Shown here in pieces: positions 43,166 to 55,544 of a stretch of DNA of 64,000 nucleotides; within the stretch, counting starts at the first letter, position 1, and each line of letters begins with the position of its first letter. Below the pieces are notes generated by a model. The model searched no databases and was not told the origin of the DNA. It saw only the letters and a list, made by a program, of their open reading frames with translations. A program made the position numbers and the translations under genes. This stretch comes from Trichaptum fuscoviolaceum (lineage: Eukaryota > Basidiomycota > Agaricomycetes > Hymenochaetales > Trichaptaceae). The stretch spans positions 7,688,001 to 7,752,000 of the forward strand of contig CAJSYZ010000005.1 of the NCBI GenBank assembly GCA_910574455.1. Reading direction: 5' to 3'.

Positions 43166-43183
43166 GGGGGGGGGGGGGGGGGG
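43166..43183. repeat. Run of 18 G bases in the dehydrogenase promoter
   Basis: An uninterrupted G tract about 95 bp before the ATG and 35 bp before the TATA-like GTATAAATA (43219). Its length may be uncertain for technical reasons. Confidence 0.85.
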
Positions 43184-43278
43184 AACACAGCAACCAAGCA
43201 GACATTCCGGATCGCGCGTATAAATACGAAGGACGAGGGGAGCAAGGTGAAGCGCAAAATACAGTGACCTCTCCCGTG

Positions 43279-44593
43279 ATGGCTCAGAAAGCTCTGTTCG
43301 TCGAAAGCGCGCCGAATGGGCCCCAAATCGTCAGATCGAAGGGCATACCGAGGCCAGGTCCGGGAGAGCTGTTGGTGAAGGTCTACGCTGCGGCTCTGAA
43401 TCCCGTCGATTGGATCGTCCGCGCGATGAATATAATTGTTCCTAAATGGCCTGCTGTGCTTGGTGAAGATGGCGCAGGGACAGTTGAAGAGGTCGGTCCA
43501 GATGTTACCGGCTTCTCCAAAGGCGATAGAGTGTATGTATGAGGAACCTCATCGAGATGCTCACCAGGCAGTTGTCTTCTGAACTGACTACCTATGGCGT
43601 CTTCAGGACTTTCGTTGGCAAGTACACCGAGGACAAAGGGTCTTTCCAACAGTACGCGGTGGTCTCCGTCGCAGTGACCGCAAAGGTAAGGCACTTGGTT
43701 CGTTTTTCCATCCCTCACCTATGACATCTGATTAAATCCATTATAAGCTTCCCCCAAATATCTCTTTCGACGACGGAGCTACAATTTCCCTCGCGCTCGC
43801 GACAGCCACTATCGGACTCTACGCTGACAGGGTAGACGCCGGGTCCAAGAAACTGACCCCTCCTTGGCAAGCTGCGGGCAAAGGCCTGTATAGCGGCCAG
43901 CCGATAGTCATTTTTGGCGGATCAACTTCTGTTGGACAATATGGTGAGCGAAGATTATTAACCTCTACGCATAGTAGGTATGGCATTAACCTACTTGTTT
44001 CGCAATAGCCATTCAGCTCGCAAAGCTCTCCGGCTTCTCGCCCATCATCGCGACGGCATCGCTGCACAACGAGGCGTACCTGAAGTCCATCGGCGTGACG
44101 CACGTCATCGACCGCGCGGCCGACCCCATAGCGGAAGTCCCGAAGCTCGTCGGCACGACGCCCGTCGAAGTCGTCTTCAGCAGCGCCCCGGACCGGTCGG
44201 TGTGGGCGACGGCGCTGGACGTCGTGTCGCCCGGGGGCACGCTCATACTGGCGGCGCCGCCTCCGCCACCGCCGCATTTGAAAGAGAAGTACAGCGACTC
44301 GGACAGGTACATCGCGAACGTGTATGCGAACTTCCAGCTTCCGCAGTACAGAGCCCTCGGAGAGAGCCTGTACGGCAAGCTGACGCAGCTGCTCGAAGAC
44401 GGGTCACTCAAGGTAGGCCATCGGTTTGGAATTCTATCGGGAAATCATTCTAATAATGACATTGATCCTGCAGCCAAATCGCGTAGAGGTCCTCCCAGAT
44501 GGGCTATTGGGAATCCCGGCCGGCCTTCAAAGATTGCAGGAGTCCAAAGTCAGTGGCGTGAAACTCGTAGCACACCCTCAGGAGACTCCGTGA
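43279..44593 (+). CDS. ToxD-like medium-chain dehydrogenase / enoyl reductase
   Basis: Five exons encode about 350 residues. The N-terminal GroES-like domain has MAQKALFVE, PRPGPGELLVKVYAAALNPVDW and a GEDGAGTVEEVG block. The following exons have GSFQQYAVV and LPPNISFDDGAT. The Rossmann part has IVIFGGSTSVGQYAIQLAK and LKSIGVTHVIDR. The catalytic-zinc cysteine and the structural four-Cys lobe of alcohol dehydrogenases are absent, which points to the zinc-independent enoyl-reductase/quinone-reductase branch (ToxD, trans-acting enoyl reductases). It probably uses NADPH in the cytosol. Introns are near 43535, 43686, 43942 and 44414, all GT-AG, and the end is TGA at 44591-44593. A P450 gene follows on the same strand, which could indicate shared secondary metabolism, but no synthase gene is seen. 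Confidence 0.9.
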
Positions 44594-45342
44594 GCCAAGA
44601 TATTAGTACTTATTGATGACATGCATTCCAAAGATATTTTGTTTTCACCTTGCCACCTGTAACAATAATTTTTTATCTCTAGGTAACAAAGCGATTAAGC
44701 ACTCTTGAAGCCGATGAGAAAAGCGACTTACATATTCATATGAAGGCCAAGGAATCGACTCAATCATAAGATTGGTTGCAAAATCTTTTCCCATCCAATG
44801 GTGGTTGTAATCATGATGAAAGCTCGGCGGACTCAACAATGAAACTTGAAGTTGCGGAGTTTGAGATAATAAAAAATGGCGAAACTTGAGGACTTATCTC
44901 GTCGACTGAGGCTCGAAGTCTTCCATTCGTGTTGTAGTAGTCGATGGTGAAGAGACGCGTCGCGACTTGACGCATGTTCGCGTATTGTGTATAATTTAAA
45001 ACTCCGCAGCTTCAAGTTGAGGTTGCAGGTTGCCGGTCTCTCTCGTCAACTGTCATGTCCGACTTCGGCTCTCTTCGACATTTTAACGGCAGCCCTCTTA
45101 TTCTGGCCAATATCAGAATTAAGTACCGAAGGAGTCATGAGGCTAGCCAAGTTAAACTGTTCATCATAGAAGACTTCGGTAGCTTATGATTAGCTCGAGT
45201 CTCTCCCACACCGGCGCACCACCTCAAGTTCTTCCCTCGGTCTCTATAGACCTGCTTAATGGATTAGCAGAAGACTGCAGCTTCTCCTCATCTGTGTCTC
45301 GCGCTATCAGGATACAGGTTTGGAGTGTCTTGCCTTCCGCCC
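44594..45342. other. Intergenic between dehydrogenase and P450, holding one small MITE
   Basis: Apart from the inverted-repeat element at 44843-45017 nothing is recognised. Confidence 0.5.
44843..45017. mobile_element. Small MITE with about 20-bp TIRs (AACTTGAAG...)
   Basis: AACTTGAAGTTGCGGAGTTT at 44843-44862 pairs with AAACTCCGCAGCTTCAAGTT at 44998-45017 with one mismatch. Internal AACTTGAGG/GACTTGACG copies resemble the motifs near the Plavaka genes, so it may be a non-autonomous relative. A GA flank on both sides is a possible short target duplication. Confidence 0.65.
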
Positions 45343-47591
45343 ATGACGTCCTACCTCTCTTTGTGCTTTGTGCTTGGCCTCTTTCTCATTTTTGTCTGGC
45401 ATAGGTATTGCGCTGCTTCTCGGTCAAACAGCGCACACCTACCTCCAGGTCCGAGAGGCGACCCTCTGCTTGGCCACCTCCGGAGCAGTCCACTCAAACA
45501 ACACTTCAGCCTGTTTACGGAGTGGGCAAAGAGATATGGTACACTGAGGCTGAACATCTCGACTTCTTACATGGCCTGATTCGTTTCATCAGGGAACATA
45601 GTATACGTTCATATCCTGGGCCACCCGGTCGTCATTCTGAACTCGTTCGAATACGCACAAGAGCTCATGGAGAAACGCGGCGCGATTTACTCGGATCGAC
45701 CGCCCATGGTTTTCGTGAATGACATGTCTGTCCCAATTGTTTGCGCTTCTTCTGATTGTTTTCTTGGGCTGACGATGGCTATACAGGATAGAACTGAATG
45801 CTTCGACGTTCATGCGATATGGCGAGACGTGGAGGAGTCATCGTCGTTTGGTGCAGCAGTACTTCAACTCGCGCGCTGTCCTCTCCGTACGGCCACATCA
45901 GGTGCACGAGGTCCACTACCTTCTGGATGACCTTCTATCGGACCCTGTGAGCTTCTGGCGGCACTGCAAACGGTTCGCCACCGATTCCAACCATCTTCAT
46001 CTCGCAAATTGATTGATCGCCCGAGAATGAACTACATAGATTTACCGCATCGACGATCCTGACGGTCGCATACGGGTACCAAGTCACTGCAGAGGACGAT
46101 CCGCTCGTCTACCTCGCGGAGAAAACGAACGACACGATCCGGTCTGCCGGAATACCGGGAACCACTCTCGTGGACTTGTTTCCTTTCCGTACGTTTTTTT
46201 ATTCACCCGGGCTTGCCTCCGCAGCGTACAGGAACTGACGGAAACTGACATACTTGCAGTCCGCCATGTCCCGCCTTTACTCCCGGGTCTGGGATACCAG
46301 ACGCTGTCCAACAAAGGGAAGGAAGCCCAGATCGCGACTCGAGATGTGCCCTTCGAGTTCGTCAAAAAGCAGATCGTACGTGCGAATGTATACTAGGCAT
46401 TAAGATCACATATTGCTTAAATACTTTTCCAGGCAAACGGCACGGCTCTTCCATCAATGATTTATTACTTCCTTCACGAATACGAGGGTCGAGAGGATGG
46501 AAATCCGGACTATATCATGACTGTGAAGGAAGTAGGAGCTTCCATGTATCGAGGTGCGAGTTCAATTAAGTCGCGTTCTGGCCCATGCTTATTATCTTAT
46601 GGTGTCCCCATCATTCAACTAGCTGGAGCCGAGACCGTTGAGTCTAAACTAATAGCTTATCACTCTCTACTGCGTACCTGACCTAAATCTCTCCAGACCC
46701 TGATTGTCTTATATTGCTTTCTTCTCGCCATGCTCTTGAACCCGGAGGTGGCCAAGAAGGCTCAGATCGAGTTAGACAGCGTGCTCGGTAACGACCGCCT
46801 ACCCGAGTTCGAAGACCGTGACTCTCTTCCGTGTGTTGACTGTGTTCTGAAGGAGTGTTTGAGGTAAGGCATGAGATCTGACCTTTGTATCTCGAGTACA
46901 ACTTCTTTACTAAACTCTGCAATCCAGATGGGCGACACCTTTCCCCATGGGTAATGCTAGCCTCATTCTTCCTCTACCTACTTTGCTTACCTAGATTTAA
47001 GGCATCCCGCATGCGAGCATCAAAGAGGACCACCTCGACGGAAAGACGATCCCTGAAGGATCAATCATCATGCCTAATATCTGGTGACTCCCCCCCCCTC
47101 ACCCCCTATCCCTCACGACTGATCACGCTGAAATTCTCTAATCCTTTCCTTCTTCAGGCTTATGATGCACGACGAGCGCAACTACGCAGACCCAGACAAG
47201 TTCTACCCAGAGCGCTTCTCCGAAACAAACGAAAACGGTGAACTGCGCGCACTGGACCCTGCTCTGGCTGTCTTCGGGTTCGGGAGACGGATCTGCCCTG
47301 GACGTCACTTTGCGGACGCGAGCCTCTGGCTTGCCATGGCGAGCATCCTTTGCTCGTTCGACATACTCCCTGAACTGGACGAGGGAGGGAGAGAAGTATT
47401 ACCCAAGGTGGAATTCTCATACGTTCTGTCAAGGTGAATGATTTGAACATTCTTTCTTTCAACTCAAAGCCTCCTTACTGACGGCGACACGCTGGACGAC
47501 ATACAGAAAGCCCATGCGATTCCGCTGCCGGATCGTCCCTCGCAGCGAAAAGGCGGCAGCACTGATCAAGCAAAATTCTCCGAAGAACTAA
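45343..47591 (+). CDS. Cytochrome P450 monooxygenase
   Basis: This is a haem-thiolate oxygenase with about ten introns and roughly 500 residues. The N-terminus (ATG at 45343) has a membrane anchor (LCFVLGLFLIFVWH) and a Pro-rich hinge (LPPGPRGDPLLG). Later exons give VYVHILGHPVVILNS, FMRYGETWRSHRRLVQQYF (C-helix WxxxR) and the I-helix AGAET, split by an intron before TLIV. The K-helix ExxR is in VLKECLR (near 46850), and the haem-binding loop FGFGRRICPGRHFAD is near 47270. All signature motifs are intact. The acidic Glu-Thr pair replaces the more common Asp-Thr in the I-helix. It is probably an ER-membrane enzyme fed by P450 reductase; the substrate is unknown. The last exon ends at TAA 47589-47591. 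Confidence 0.93.
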
Positions 47592-47727
47592 AATATGTAG
47601 TCAATTTCGTCATTGCAGATATGTACGTGCCAACTGTTGTACATGCTTTGTACATAAATTTAAAGGTGCCTTTAATCTACACATGAGAGTCTGTTCTTCT
47701 GCTGCGCTGAAATCCACATGTATGTCT

Positions 47728-50700
47728 TTAAATATCGTCATTTTCCCAGTTATCGGGAATGTGTTCTTCGACTGAAGGCTTCTCGGGTGCTGGGACTACA
47801 GGTCGATTAAGCTGAACCAAGCGAGACGAAGACGGGTTAGGATTTGCTGGCGCTGCTGTCTTGGCGGCGTTTGCAGCACTGATACCCCATGCAGAAGATG
47901 GTTGACGGGACTGAGTGTTGGATTGAGCGACCACCGACGTCCACCCACGAGGTGCACCCGAAGCAGACGCAGAGCTTGCTGTAGGACGTAGAGCAGGTGA
48001 AGGCGAATGTCTGAAGTCTGCAAGGCGGCCTAGGTTATTCGTCGCAGCAGCGGCAGAAAGCAGTGGCTTCGGGACGCGGGTGTCGATGCGGCGGATGAGT
48101 TGAACACTGAGGAGATTCACGAGTTCTTTTTAAAAAAGCATTTATGTATGTGAAGAAAGGGAAGTTACGCACCTTCTGTGAGGTTCCTGGTCTACCATCT
48201 GCGTATCCATTCGGTACACAGCAGCAAGATCATGTACGAATTTGCGACGAGCTTCGGGCATGTACGGAAGCACTTGAGATTTCCTTTCAGATGTTATAAA
48301 ACTGTCAAAAAAAATTAGTACATATAACCCACAAATGACTGATAATCAACTCACTCGTCGAAGGACTTCTCCACCAGGGTGCAAAACTTGGAGTTTGCCC
48401 TCGCGAACGCGATGAGTTCATCACTATAGACAACGGGTTTCTGGCCCTCCCGCTCCTTCGTTTCTTGGGAGATGCCCAACGCCTCTGCGAGACGCGCGTT
48501 GCGTTTCGCGATTGCGCATTCGTTCGTGCACTTCGGTTGCTGCGATGCCTCGCGTCCGGCGGGATTCGACGTACATCGTCCGCAGAGCGACGGTTGCTGG
48601 ATTCGACCGCACGGACACTTGAGCGTTACCGTCGCCTCACATGGCTCGTCCTCTGAACACGTTGCAGGTGCGTGGCAGGGATCTGTGCAGCCATGGTGAG
48701 CAGGGAGGCTGCGATCATAAATTTACATAGCGTTAGCGGAGACAAGGAATGGATCTCGAAATGACATTACCATAGTTTACGAGGTTTTCCGCATATCGAC
48801 GTGCAGGTCCCGCAATCGCCATTGTGACATAGGCGCTCACAATGATGGAATCCACAATCTAAGGGCCTTTGAGTGTCGTTAGCAATATATCCCAAAATAC
48901 AATTCTGAGATATGACTCACTTTCCACAAGCGGTACCGCACGATACCTTCTCTTGTGAGCACCTATCCACGAGTCGTTAGATGAAGGATAACTCAGACAC
49001 CAGCTGCAACGACGAGTTCGTACCTGACATTCCCAACTGTTTTCTTCCCGCACGCACAGGGCTTTGACGTAAGGAAAGGGCAAGGCGGACAGGGAGTTGC
49101 ATCTTCGTGACACGAATGAGGTGACTTGGGATGCCCGCAAGGCAGCGGAGGCCGGGAACAAGGATAGGAACAACTGATACGTGTCCCACACGGCACAGGA
49201 GGCTCAATGATTGTACGACCACAATGGCATATCATCTAAGAAATAGATTGATTCCACTCAGCATTGCTTCTGCCAATAAATGCGATATTCATACCTCTTC
49301 GAACGACGACCGAAGGCACGGTCGGCATGCCCCGCGGTGATCTCGCTCTTCACAGAAATGATTCCCGCAACCCAGTGGCCTGCCGCACACCAAATCACAC
49401 TCGTGCCAATGTGCCTCTTCACCCAGGACAGATTCTAAGTTCGCGCCGAATTGCGAATGCGCATGTGCGCGTTTCTTCCCCTTGCCTTTCACAGCGGCCG
49501 ACAAAGAGGCGAGAGGGCAGCACAGCCGATTGCATTGATGTCGACCGCATGCGCGTAAGGCTGTGCATGGTTTGTCGCAGAGGATCTCCAGCGGTTGAGA
49601 GGAAGAAGTGGTTTGGGAGCAGGGTACGGAACGGGTTGTCGAGCCGCAGCGGCAGGGGATAACAACGGGAATGGCGCAGGGAGGGCAGGGTCCGATATGA
49701 CCTAAAGAGTGAGATGTGAGTCTGAGTGAACCGGAAGTGAATGGAAACTAACGCACAAGGAACTGAGCAAACATGGTCGCATCCGTTCAATTCCTTCATA
49801 CAAAGACTGCCACATGTCAAAATGGGGTCTGTGCACCTTGTCCTTGTACCACCTTCGAGCTCAACTAGTTGTTTCTTTCCGCAAGGGCAGTGCGAGACCA
49901 GCGATGGCGAGCGTGGACATATCGGAGGGTTGGTCGAAGGAGGGTGGCAAGGTTTCTCGCATTTGTGAATGCCGCAGTCAAATAATCTAAAAATGCAGAT
50001 AGGACTTAATTCTCGATATTGCTTAAACTGTGTGGGGCGGGCTTACCGGCCACAAGCGTTCTCGCAGACGAAACGACCGTCCCACTCCTCCAAAACCCCA
50101 TCTCCGTTCACGACTGCGCTATGAAGCTCTTCACCCTCGCCACACTTCAGCTCTTTCGAAACCTTTCCGCAGTAACATCTGGCCTCTTCGACAATTGGGC
50201 ATTCTGAGCATGCGCCGGGATGACAAAGTGCTTTGCAGGTGTGTCGTCCGCATCCGAGAGGTCGGTCGCAGATTTGACCACACGACAAGCTCATGGTCGA
50301 CCCTACGCTGTTCTTCACATTGGCCGTTAGCGCAGTAAGGTCCGCGCAACGGTAAGTCTTCATTTGTCGACCACAGTGACAGTGAATCTGAGTTGTCACC
50401 TGGCAGGGAGGACACGGACCCGGGTGGCAGGCAAGAGGGCATGAATGGCCGCAGGTGCGGGTGCGCGAGCAAGGGTTCCCACAGCTATGGGGCGTTGCGA
50501 GTCGCGCAGGACGGGGATCAGGGGTTGCACCGCAGAAACAGCTGTTGACGAAAATGAGAATGCAGAAATTGAATCAGAAGCTGGCGACTCACAGATATCC
50601 CTGAGGTACGTGCAGCCGTCTCCGTTGACATCCTGGACACCGCCATTCCCCTTGCTTGTCAAGTTCACCCCGCGCGCGGTACGCATCCTTCAAATCCTTC

Positions 50701-51567
50701 ACGGATTTGGACGCCCAAGATTTGATACATTTTAGATGAAATGGTGTATAGCAACATTGCGCATCACCAGCAATGTCTTCCGAACCTTCATCTGTACAAC
50801 GGTCAGAGAGAAGGACAAAATGATGTGGCTGTCTTACCATAGGGTGCACTCCGATGAGTGTCAGGTGTACAGCTCCAGATTGGTTGAGCAGGGTGGATGG
50901 AGTTGAAGCAGATTGGACAATCAGCGTAAGGAGGTGTCTTCAAGGACTCGATGAGGCGGTTCGTAAGATTGTCCGCCTTCGGCTCGCGTTCGCGAGGTCG
51001 CCTAGCTGCAGTTGGTGATGGGCCATTGGGTTCCTCTTGACGATTTCCACCATTGTCGTCCGTGAGCTTCGAATTAATGTTCCTTCGCCGTCCGCCACCT
51101 CTGGGCAATGTCTTTGGCGCAAAACGTTCAGACACCCCTTCATGTTGACTAGGTCTTCCTTCCCTGCTAGTACCCGTTCCAGGTACATGTGGCGTCGAGC
51201 GTCCAGATTGTAGAACTGCATCGCCAGCCGTATCACTCCCTTGAGTTTTGTTCGTCGCATTCACTGGTGCAGGCTTCCTGCGGCGCGGTCCTCTTCTGCC
51301 TTGGACAGTAGGGTCCTGCGACTGCTGGCGGTCGTTCCTGTGCGGCTGAGAGCCTGAGGTACTCGCATTCTGAGCTTCGCCTTCGTTCGCTCTTCTTTGC
51401 ACTTCTTCTCTATTCCTTGGTTTGTGGCGACCCCTCTTCTTTTTCTGATCAGTCAGCGCATTAGAATCTATGGCAGGTGTTGCGGTGGTTGACGGTGGTG
51501 CGCCCTGTGATGCTGGCGGGTGTCGCTCGTTGTCCGTGGCTGCAGTTGTTGAAGTCGCCAGAGGCAT
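47728..51567 (-). CDS. NF-X1/FAP1-type zinc-finger protein with RING-like and R3H domains
   Basis: This is a many-exon gene of roughly 1,000 residues. The N-terminus (from 51567) is a Ser/Pro/Arg-rich disordered region, followed by a RING-like finger (CPICFNSIHP...WSC, then FHLKCIKSW and WRCPGCQ near 50640). A long series of NF-X1 fingers runs from about 50530 to 48500, each of the type CGxxxC....CGxHxC...CHPGxC (examples CGHSCPLACHPGPC, CGRHTCKALCHPGAC). Near the C-terminus an R3H domain (about 48260-48110: MPEARRKFVHDLAAVYRMD, then IRRIDTRVPKPLLS) is followed by a Ser/Pro tail ending NWENDDI. This order is that of human NFX1, Drosophila shuttle craft and yeast Fap1. It probably acts in nucleus and cytoplasm as a nucleic-acid-binding E3-like protein. 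Exon edges were not all resolved. Confidence 0.92.
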
Positions 51568-51703
51568 CCACCAAGGAGAAGGTAGTTCAGCGCCTGGTAC
51601 AAGTTAAAAGAGGCTATGAGGATCGAGTCGATGGAGGAGAGAATGAATACTGTGGTTAAGTAAGAAGTTTGAGATTCCCGTCTGGCTTAGTCATCGAATC
51701 TTT

Positions 51704-51777
51704 AACTTGAACTTCCGAGTCAGTCAGTTCGAGTCATCCTTCATGCCAGTGCCGATGACTGACTCGGATGCAACTTG
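51704..51777. repeat. Small fold-back element between the NF-X1 and F-box genes
   Basis: AACTTGAACTTCCGAGTCAGTCA at its left end is mirrored by TGACTGACTCGGATGCAACTTG at its right end. The AACTTGAA and CCGAGTCAG motifs also occur in the Plavaka promoter. It lies in the divergent promoter of two housekeeping-type genes. Confidence 0.6.
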
Positions 51778-51794
51778 CTCAGAGAAACTACGCC

Positions 51795-53237
51795 ATGAAT
51801 TCAGGTTTACCATCCCAACTATTTGACTCCGCGTCGGCTACGACAACGTGAGCGAATTCTCTAGTTCAGCAGATGATCACTTGACCGACAAGATTTGCCA
51901 GCGACGAAAGGAATAACCAAGATGCGTTGTTAGTTGGAAAACCTCTACGGGAGATCCAGGACGACACCACTGTTTTGGAAAAGACATTACGCGATGACGA
52001 GGATGGGTTTGACTTGCTCCCTGATGAATTGCTCGCGATGATTCTCGAACAAGTTCACGAGTCAGATGGACTCTCCGAGTTCGTCGCACACGTTCCTGTG
52101 AGGCTGTCTCACGTGAATCGTCGATTCAGAGAAGTCGCTCTGAATTGCCCTAACCTGTGGACGTTGGTTTCATGCTTTTACAAAAGCAAGATGCTCAGAT
52201 TGTTTCTCAAAAGGAGCGGTAGCAACACGGGCCTCACCATTCTATTAGGGGGAGACCCACAGGCGCGTGCACGACAATGGCGACAGCTATACGCATTTTC
52301 ACATCGATGGAAGAACGTCTCCGTAGCAATGAAATCGCTTACACCCTCTGAGGAGAAGAATTGGCCATTCTCAGTACCACTAGAACTTCCCCGCCTCGAT
52401 ATCTTATGCATTGCATCTAAGAACTATCGCAATTTTAGTCTGCCGTGGAATACCCCTAATATCAGTTTCCTCTTCCTTGCCAATTCAAAATTCTCTCTAT
52501 CAACCGACAATGCAGCTAACATCTTGTCGTTCACCCTTTCAATGGACTACTACCCTTTCATACCTAACCCCAACCTTATTGTTACTGAACTTCGACAAAT
52601 GTCCAACCTCGTTCATCTTTCGCTGTCGCCAAATTTCCACACCACATACGCCGGACCATACGACATGGTCGAGCTTCCTTGCCTTACAAACCTCTCTGTG
52701 ACGTTAAGACAGATCCTTCGTACCCCCCTTCGTATTGCAAATGTTATCAGGGCGCCAAACCTTCGGGAGATGAGCATCACTCTACATCCTAGAGGCTTTG
52801 ATCTTGGATTTGACCTCAACAGTTGCAATGATGCTCTGCTCCTCAATTTGGGTGAAAGGTTCCCTTTGCTGCAGGGGATTAGATACGCGGTGCTCGCAGA
52901 ACATGACAGTGAAACGGAACCAACCATACGGCCGAATGACATTCTACGATTCCTTACGGGTCGAGAAAAGCTGGAGCACATTTTCCTAGAAAACCCATAC
53001 AAATTTGATGACACGATGGAGGGCCAATTTCCAATCGTCCGTTCATTGTCGCTCGATCACTGTCATCGCTCTATCAATCAACATTTGGAGAAGATTCTGA
53101 AGCGTTCCGCTGACACATACAGGGAGTCCAACGGCACTCGTGGGCTAAAGGATCTAAACATCTTAAGGTGTCCGGACATTGACATGGCGAAAATTCGAGA
53201 GTTCGTACCTGCAGACAGGATCACTGTGTATCTTTAA
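51795..53237 (+). CDS. F-box protein
   Basis: The likely start is a short exon (51795-51847, MNSGLPSQLFDSASATT) spliced with GTGAGC...TTGCCAG to the main exon at 51902, which keeps the frame and supplies the only upstream ATG. The main exon encodes an F-box (LPDELLAMILEQVHES, VRLSHVNRRFREVALNCPNLW) at about residues 50-95. A long Leu-rich region of irregular repeats follows, to the end at 53237. The product has about 453 residues. F-box proteins recruit substrates to SCF ubiquitin ligases; the target is unknown. Large families of such F-box/Leu-rich proteins are normal in Agaricomycetes. No sign of damage. Confidence 0.87.
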
Positions 53238-54430
53238 GAACTCGAGTTCCAAGCACTTTCTACATGCCCAGTGCAAGACGAACAGTATATGTATATTATT
53301 TCCCTCCTTACCCAGGATTTGTCATTATCATCTCGGCTCGTCTCGAACATTTTCTTTCACCCCAGGGAGGAGGTTAGGCTGGATTTGATCCCAAGTAAGC
53401 CCTTGAGTTAAGATCGTCTGCGAGCTATGTATCGCGATTGAAGATCAGATGTAGTGGGTGCTAGAGTCGCCACCGCTGGCAGTGGCAGCGAGGATGCGCG
53501 CAGTCGATTCTCTGAATTCCCAGTGGGCGCCTCTGGCTGGTGCGTAGAGCCCTGAAGGGTGAGAACGACGTTGATGGGGACGAGTCAGGGATAGAGATGG
53601 TAGTAGACGCTGTGGCATGTGGCTCCCCCTACGCAAGACGGCAATAGCTATAAATCCACTAGCAGCAGGTGGCGAAGCGCAGCCTGAGCACAACACTGCG
53701 AGGGGTGGACACGACTCGGAATGGCACGAGTCGATGCGCAGAGACGAGGGCCGTCCATGGGCGTTCCTTCTCAAGTTGGCCGGGTAGACATAGGCTGACA
53801 ATCTTGGTATTTATCGCCCAGCCTAGGACGGAGTACACACGTCACGTCCTAACGTCCACGACAGGACAGGCACCGGGAGCAGAACTCGTCTTCCTTCTCC
53901 GGGGTGACGAGAACGGAAACAGACCTCACAGCGCTTAAGTTCCAACCGAGGCAACGACTCACTCTCCGTCTTCTTTTTCTCTGCAGTTGTTCATAGCAGT
54001 ATGGGTTGCTGGCACTTCCATATTGGTACATACGCACCTGGCCGCGTAGACGATAATCGATCTGGCGTTCCACCACCAAGCTCGATTGACCTCAGTATCA
54101 GTCTCCGAGTTTCGATGCATGGCGATGTTGCCGTGTCTGTCAATATTGTATATCGATGCAACGATGCTGCGATAGTTACGTATGTATCAATCTTCATTCC
54201 GGGTCTGATGTCTCGTATCGGTGAGTGAGTGAGTAAATCGTCAGGGACGAACTATACCGACATAGTAGTCAAGCCTCACGCTGGACGTGGTCGAGACTTG
54301 TCACATCCCCTCCCCAGACTAGTGGCCTCACTTATGCCGCTTGAAGGCCATTCAGGCACGGGCAGACCTCGAGAGTAGAGTGATGAGTAACCGCGAGTCT
54401 GAGCGATGGCCGATCCTGGACCCCTTACTA

Positions 54431-54461
54431 CAGCCACAGCCACAGCCACAGCCACAGCCAG
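54431..54461. repeat. (CAGCCA)n microsatellite
   Basis: About five hexamer units here against a shorter, interrupted version in the other duplicate (about 62148-62166). Confidence 0.8.
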
Positions 54462-54817
54462 CTGCCTACTGGTAGTGCAACTGCAGACGTCCGAATCCGA
54501 GTCCGAATATCGACGACCAAACACCCACGAGTGATAATGTGCGTGCCTGGGGCCAAAGTTCAATAAGTGACGAGATCAAGCCGAAAGTACAGAGCAAAGT
54601 GCACAGGGATCGAGTCGAGCACGAAGTGGGGATACCCATTTTGCCGGGAGAACATACCATCTCATGTATTTCTCCGCTCAGGGCGTTTCTTTGACTGTCG
54701 AAGGAGACAGAACTTGAATCTGGAGAGGCGGTCAGAGCTGACCGCTCTGAGAAAGGAGCAAGCAGGCTCGTCGACATAGAACAGGTCATAACTAGAGATG
54801 TAGCGCTAAGGGCCACA

Positions 54818-55105
54818 TCAAGCCACCAATCCTTTGAAATTAAGTACGAGCATTACCATCATCCCGCCCGAACCTCTCTGCCGGTTCCACTCGTAGTGGG
54901 CGCTCTCCTGCCACGGAATGCCATCGGGCGCGAAGTACTTGTCAAGATACCCTGCGAGCATATCCGGAGGGGAAGGCGGAAGAGAATGAAGGAGGTGAGA
55001 CGGTAGAGGACGAGCGCGGTGACGAAGGATTATGGTTACTTTCGCAAGAGCGTTCAGCGATTTGGAGACGATGGGCGGGATGTTTCAAGTTGGAGATGAG
55101 GACAT
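54818..55105 (-). pseudogene. Remnant of the PDGIPWQE family (duplicate 1)
   Basis: Starting at the - strand ATG at 55105, the sequence matches the beginning of the remnant at 32182 (IPPIVSKSLNALA). It reads on to LAGYLDKYFAPDGIPWQE, ending at 54818. An in-frame TGA soon after the start breaks it. The upstream ...CAGCCATTTGACTC leader is also shared with 32182. Confidence 0.5.
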
Positions 55106-55544
55106 GTTGAATGCCACTCAGACTGTAGCGAGTCAAATGGCTGCCTCGTTAGAGTTGATAAGTAGAAACATGTTTGACGATGCCGGCCGCTGTGCCCCAT
55201 TTCAAGGTCACCGTCCGTCTCTTCAGAGCAGAATTCAAGACCAGTTCGACCCGTGCCAGCCTGAGTGGCATCTGCCGCCGTGTAAATATATTTCCAAACT
55301 TTGAACCAAATCTTCAAATTTATTCGAGATGTATTAGGGCTTTAACTTGAAGTAGTTGCATGGGAACTACTACCCTCATTTGCAGCGTCGTCGCGAAGCA
55401 CCAATCTGCTAGATAATCGCGAGAAAGTTGCATATGGTCTACATACATAGAACTCGCACAAGACTGCACATGTGTTCCATCTTCAACTCACGATCGATGT
55501 CTTCTACCATCATACCACATCTAATTGATCTCATGTCAAGGGGG

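Noticed and set aside
53445..54816. Frames conserved in both segmental duplicates (for example 53445-53801 and 54466-54816, minus)
   Set aside because: Preservation reflects the recent duplication only; composition is repetitive, no domain is recognised, and matching indels shift the frames.
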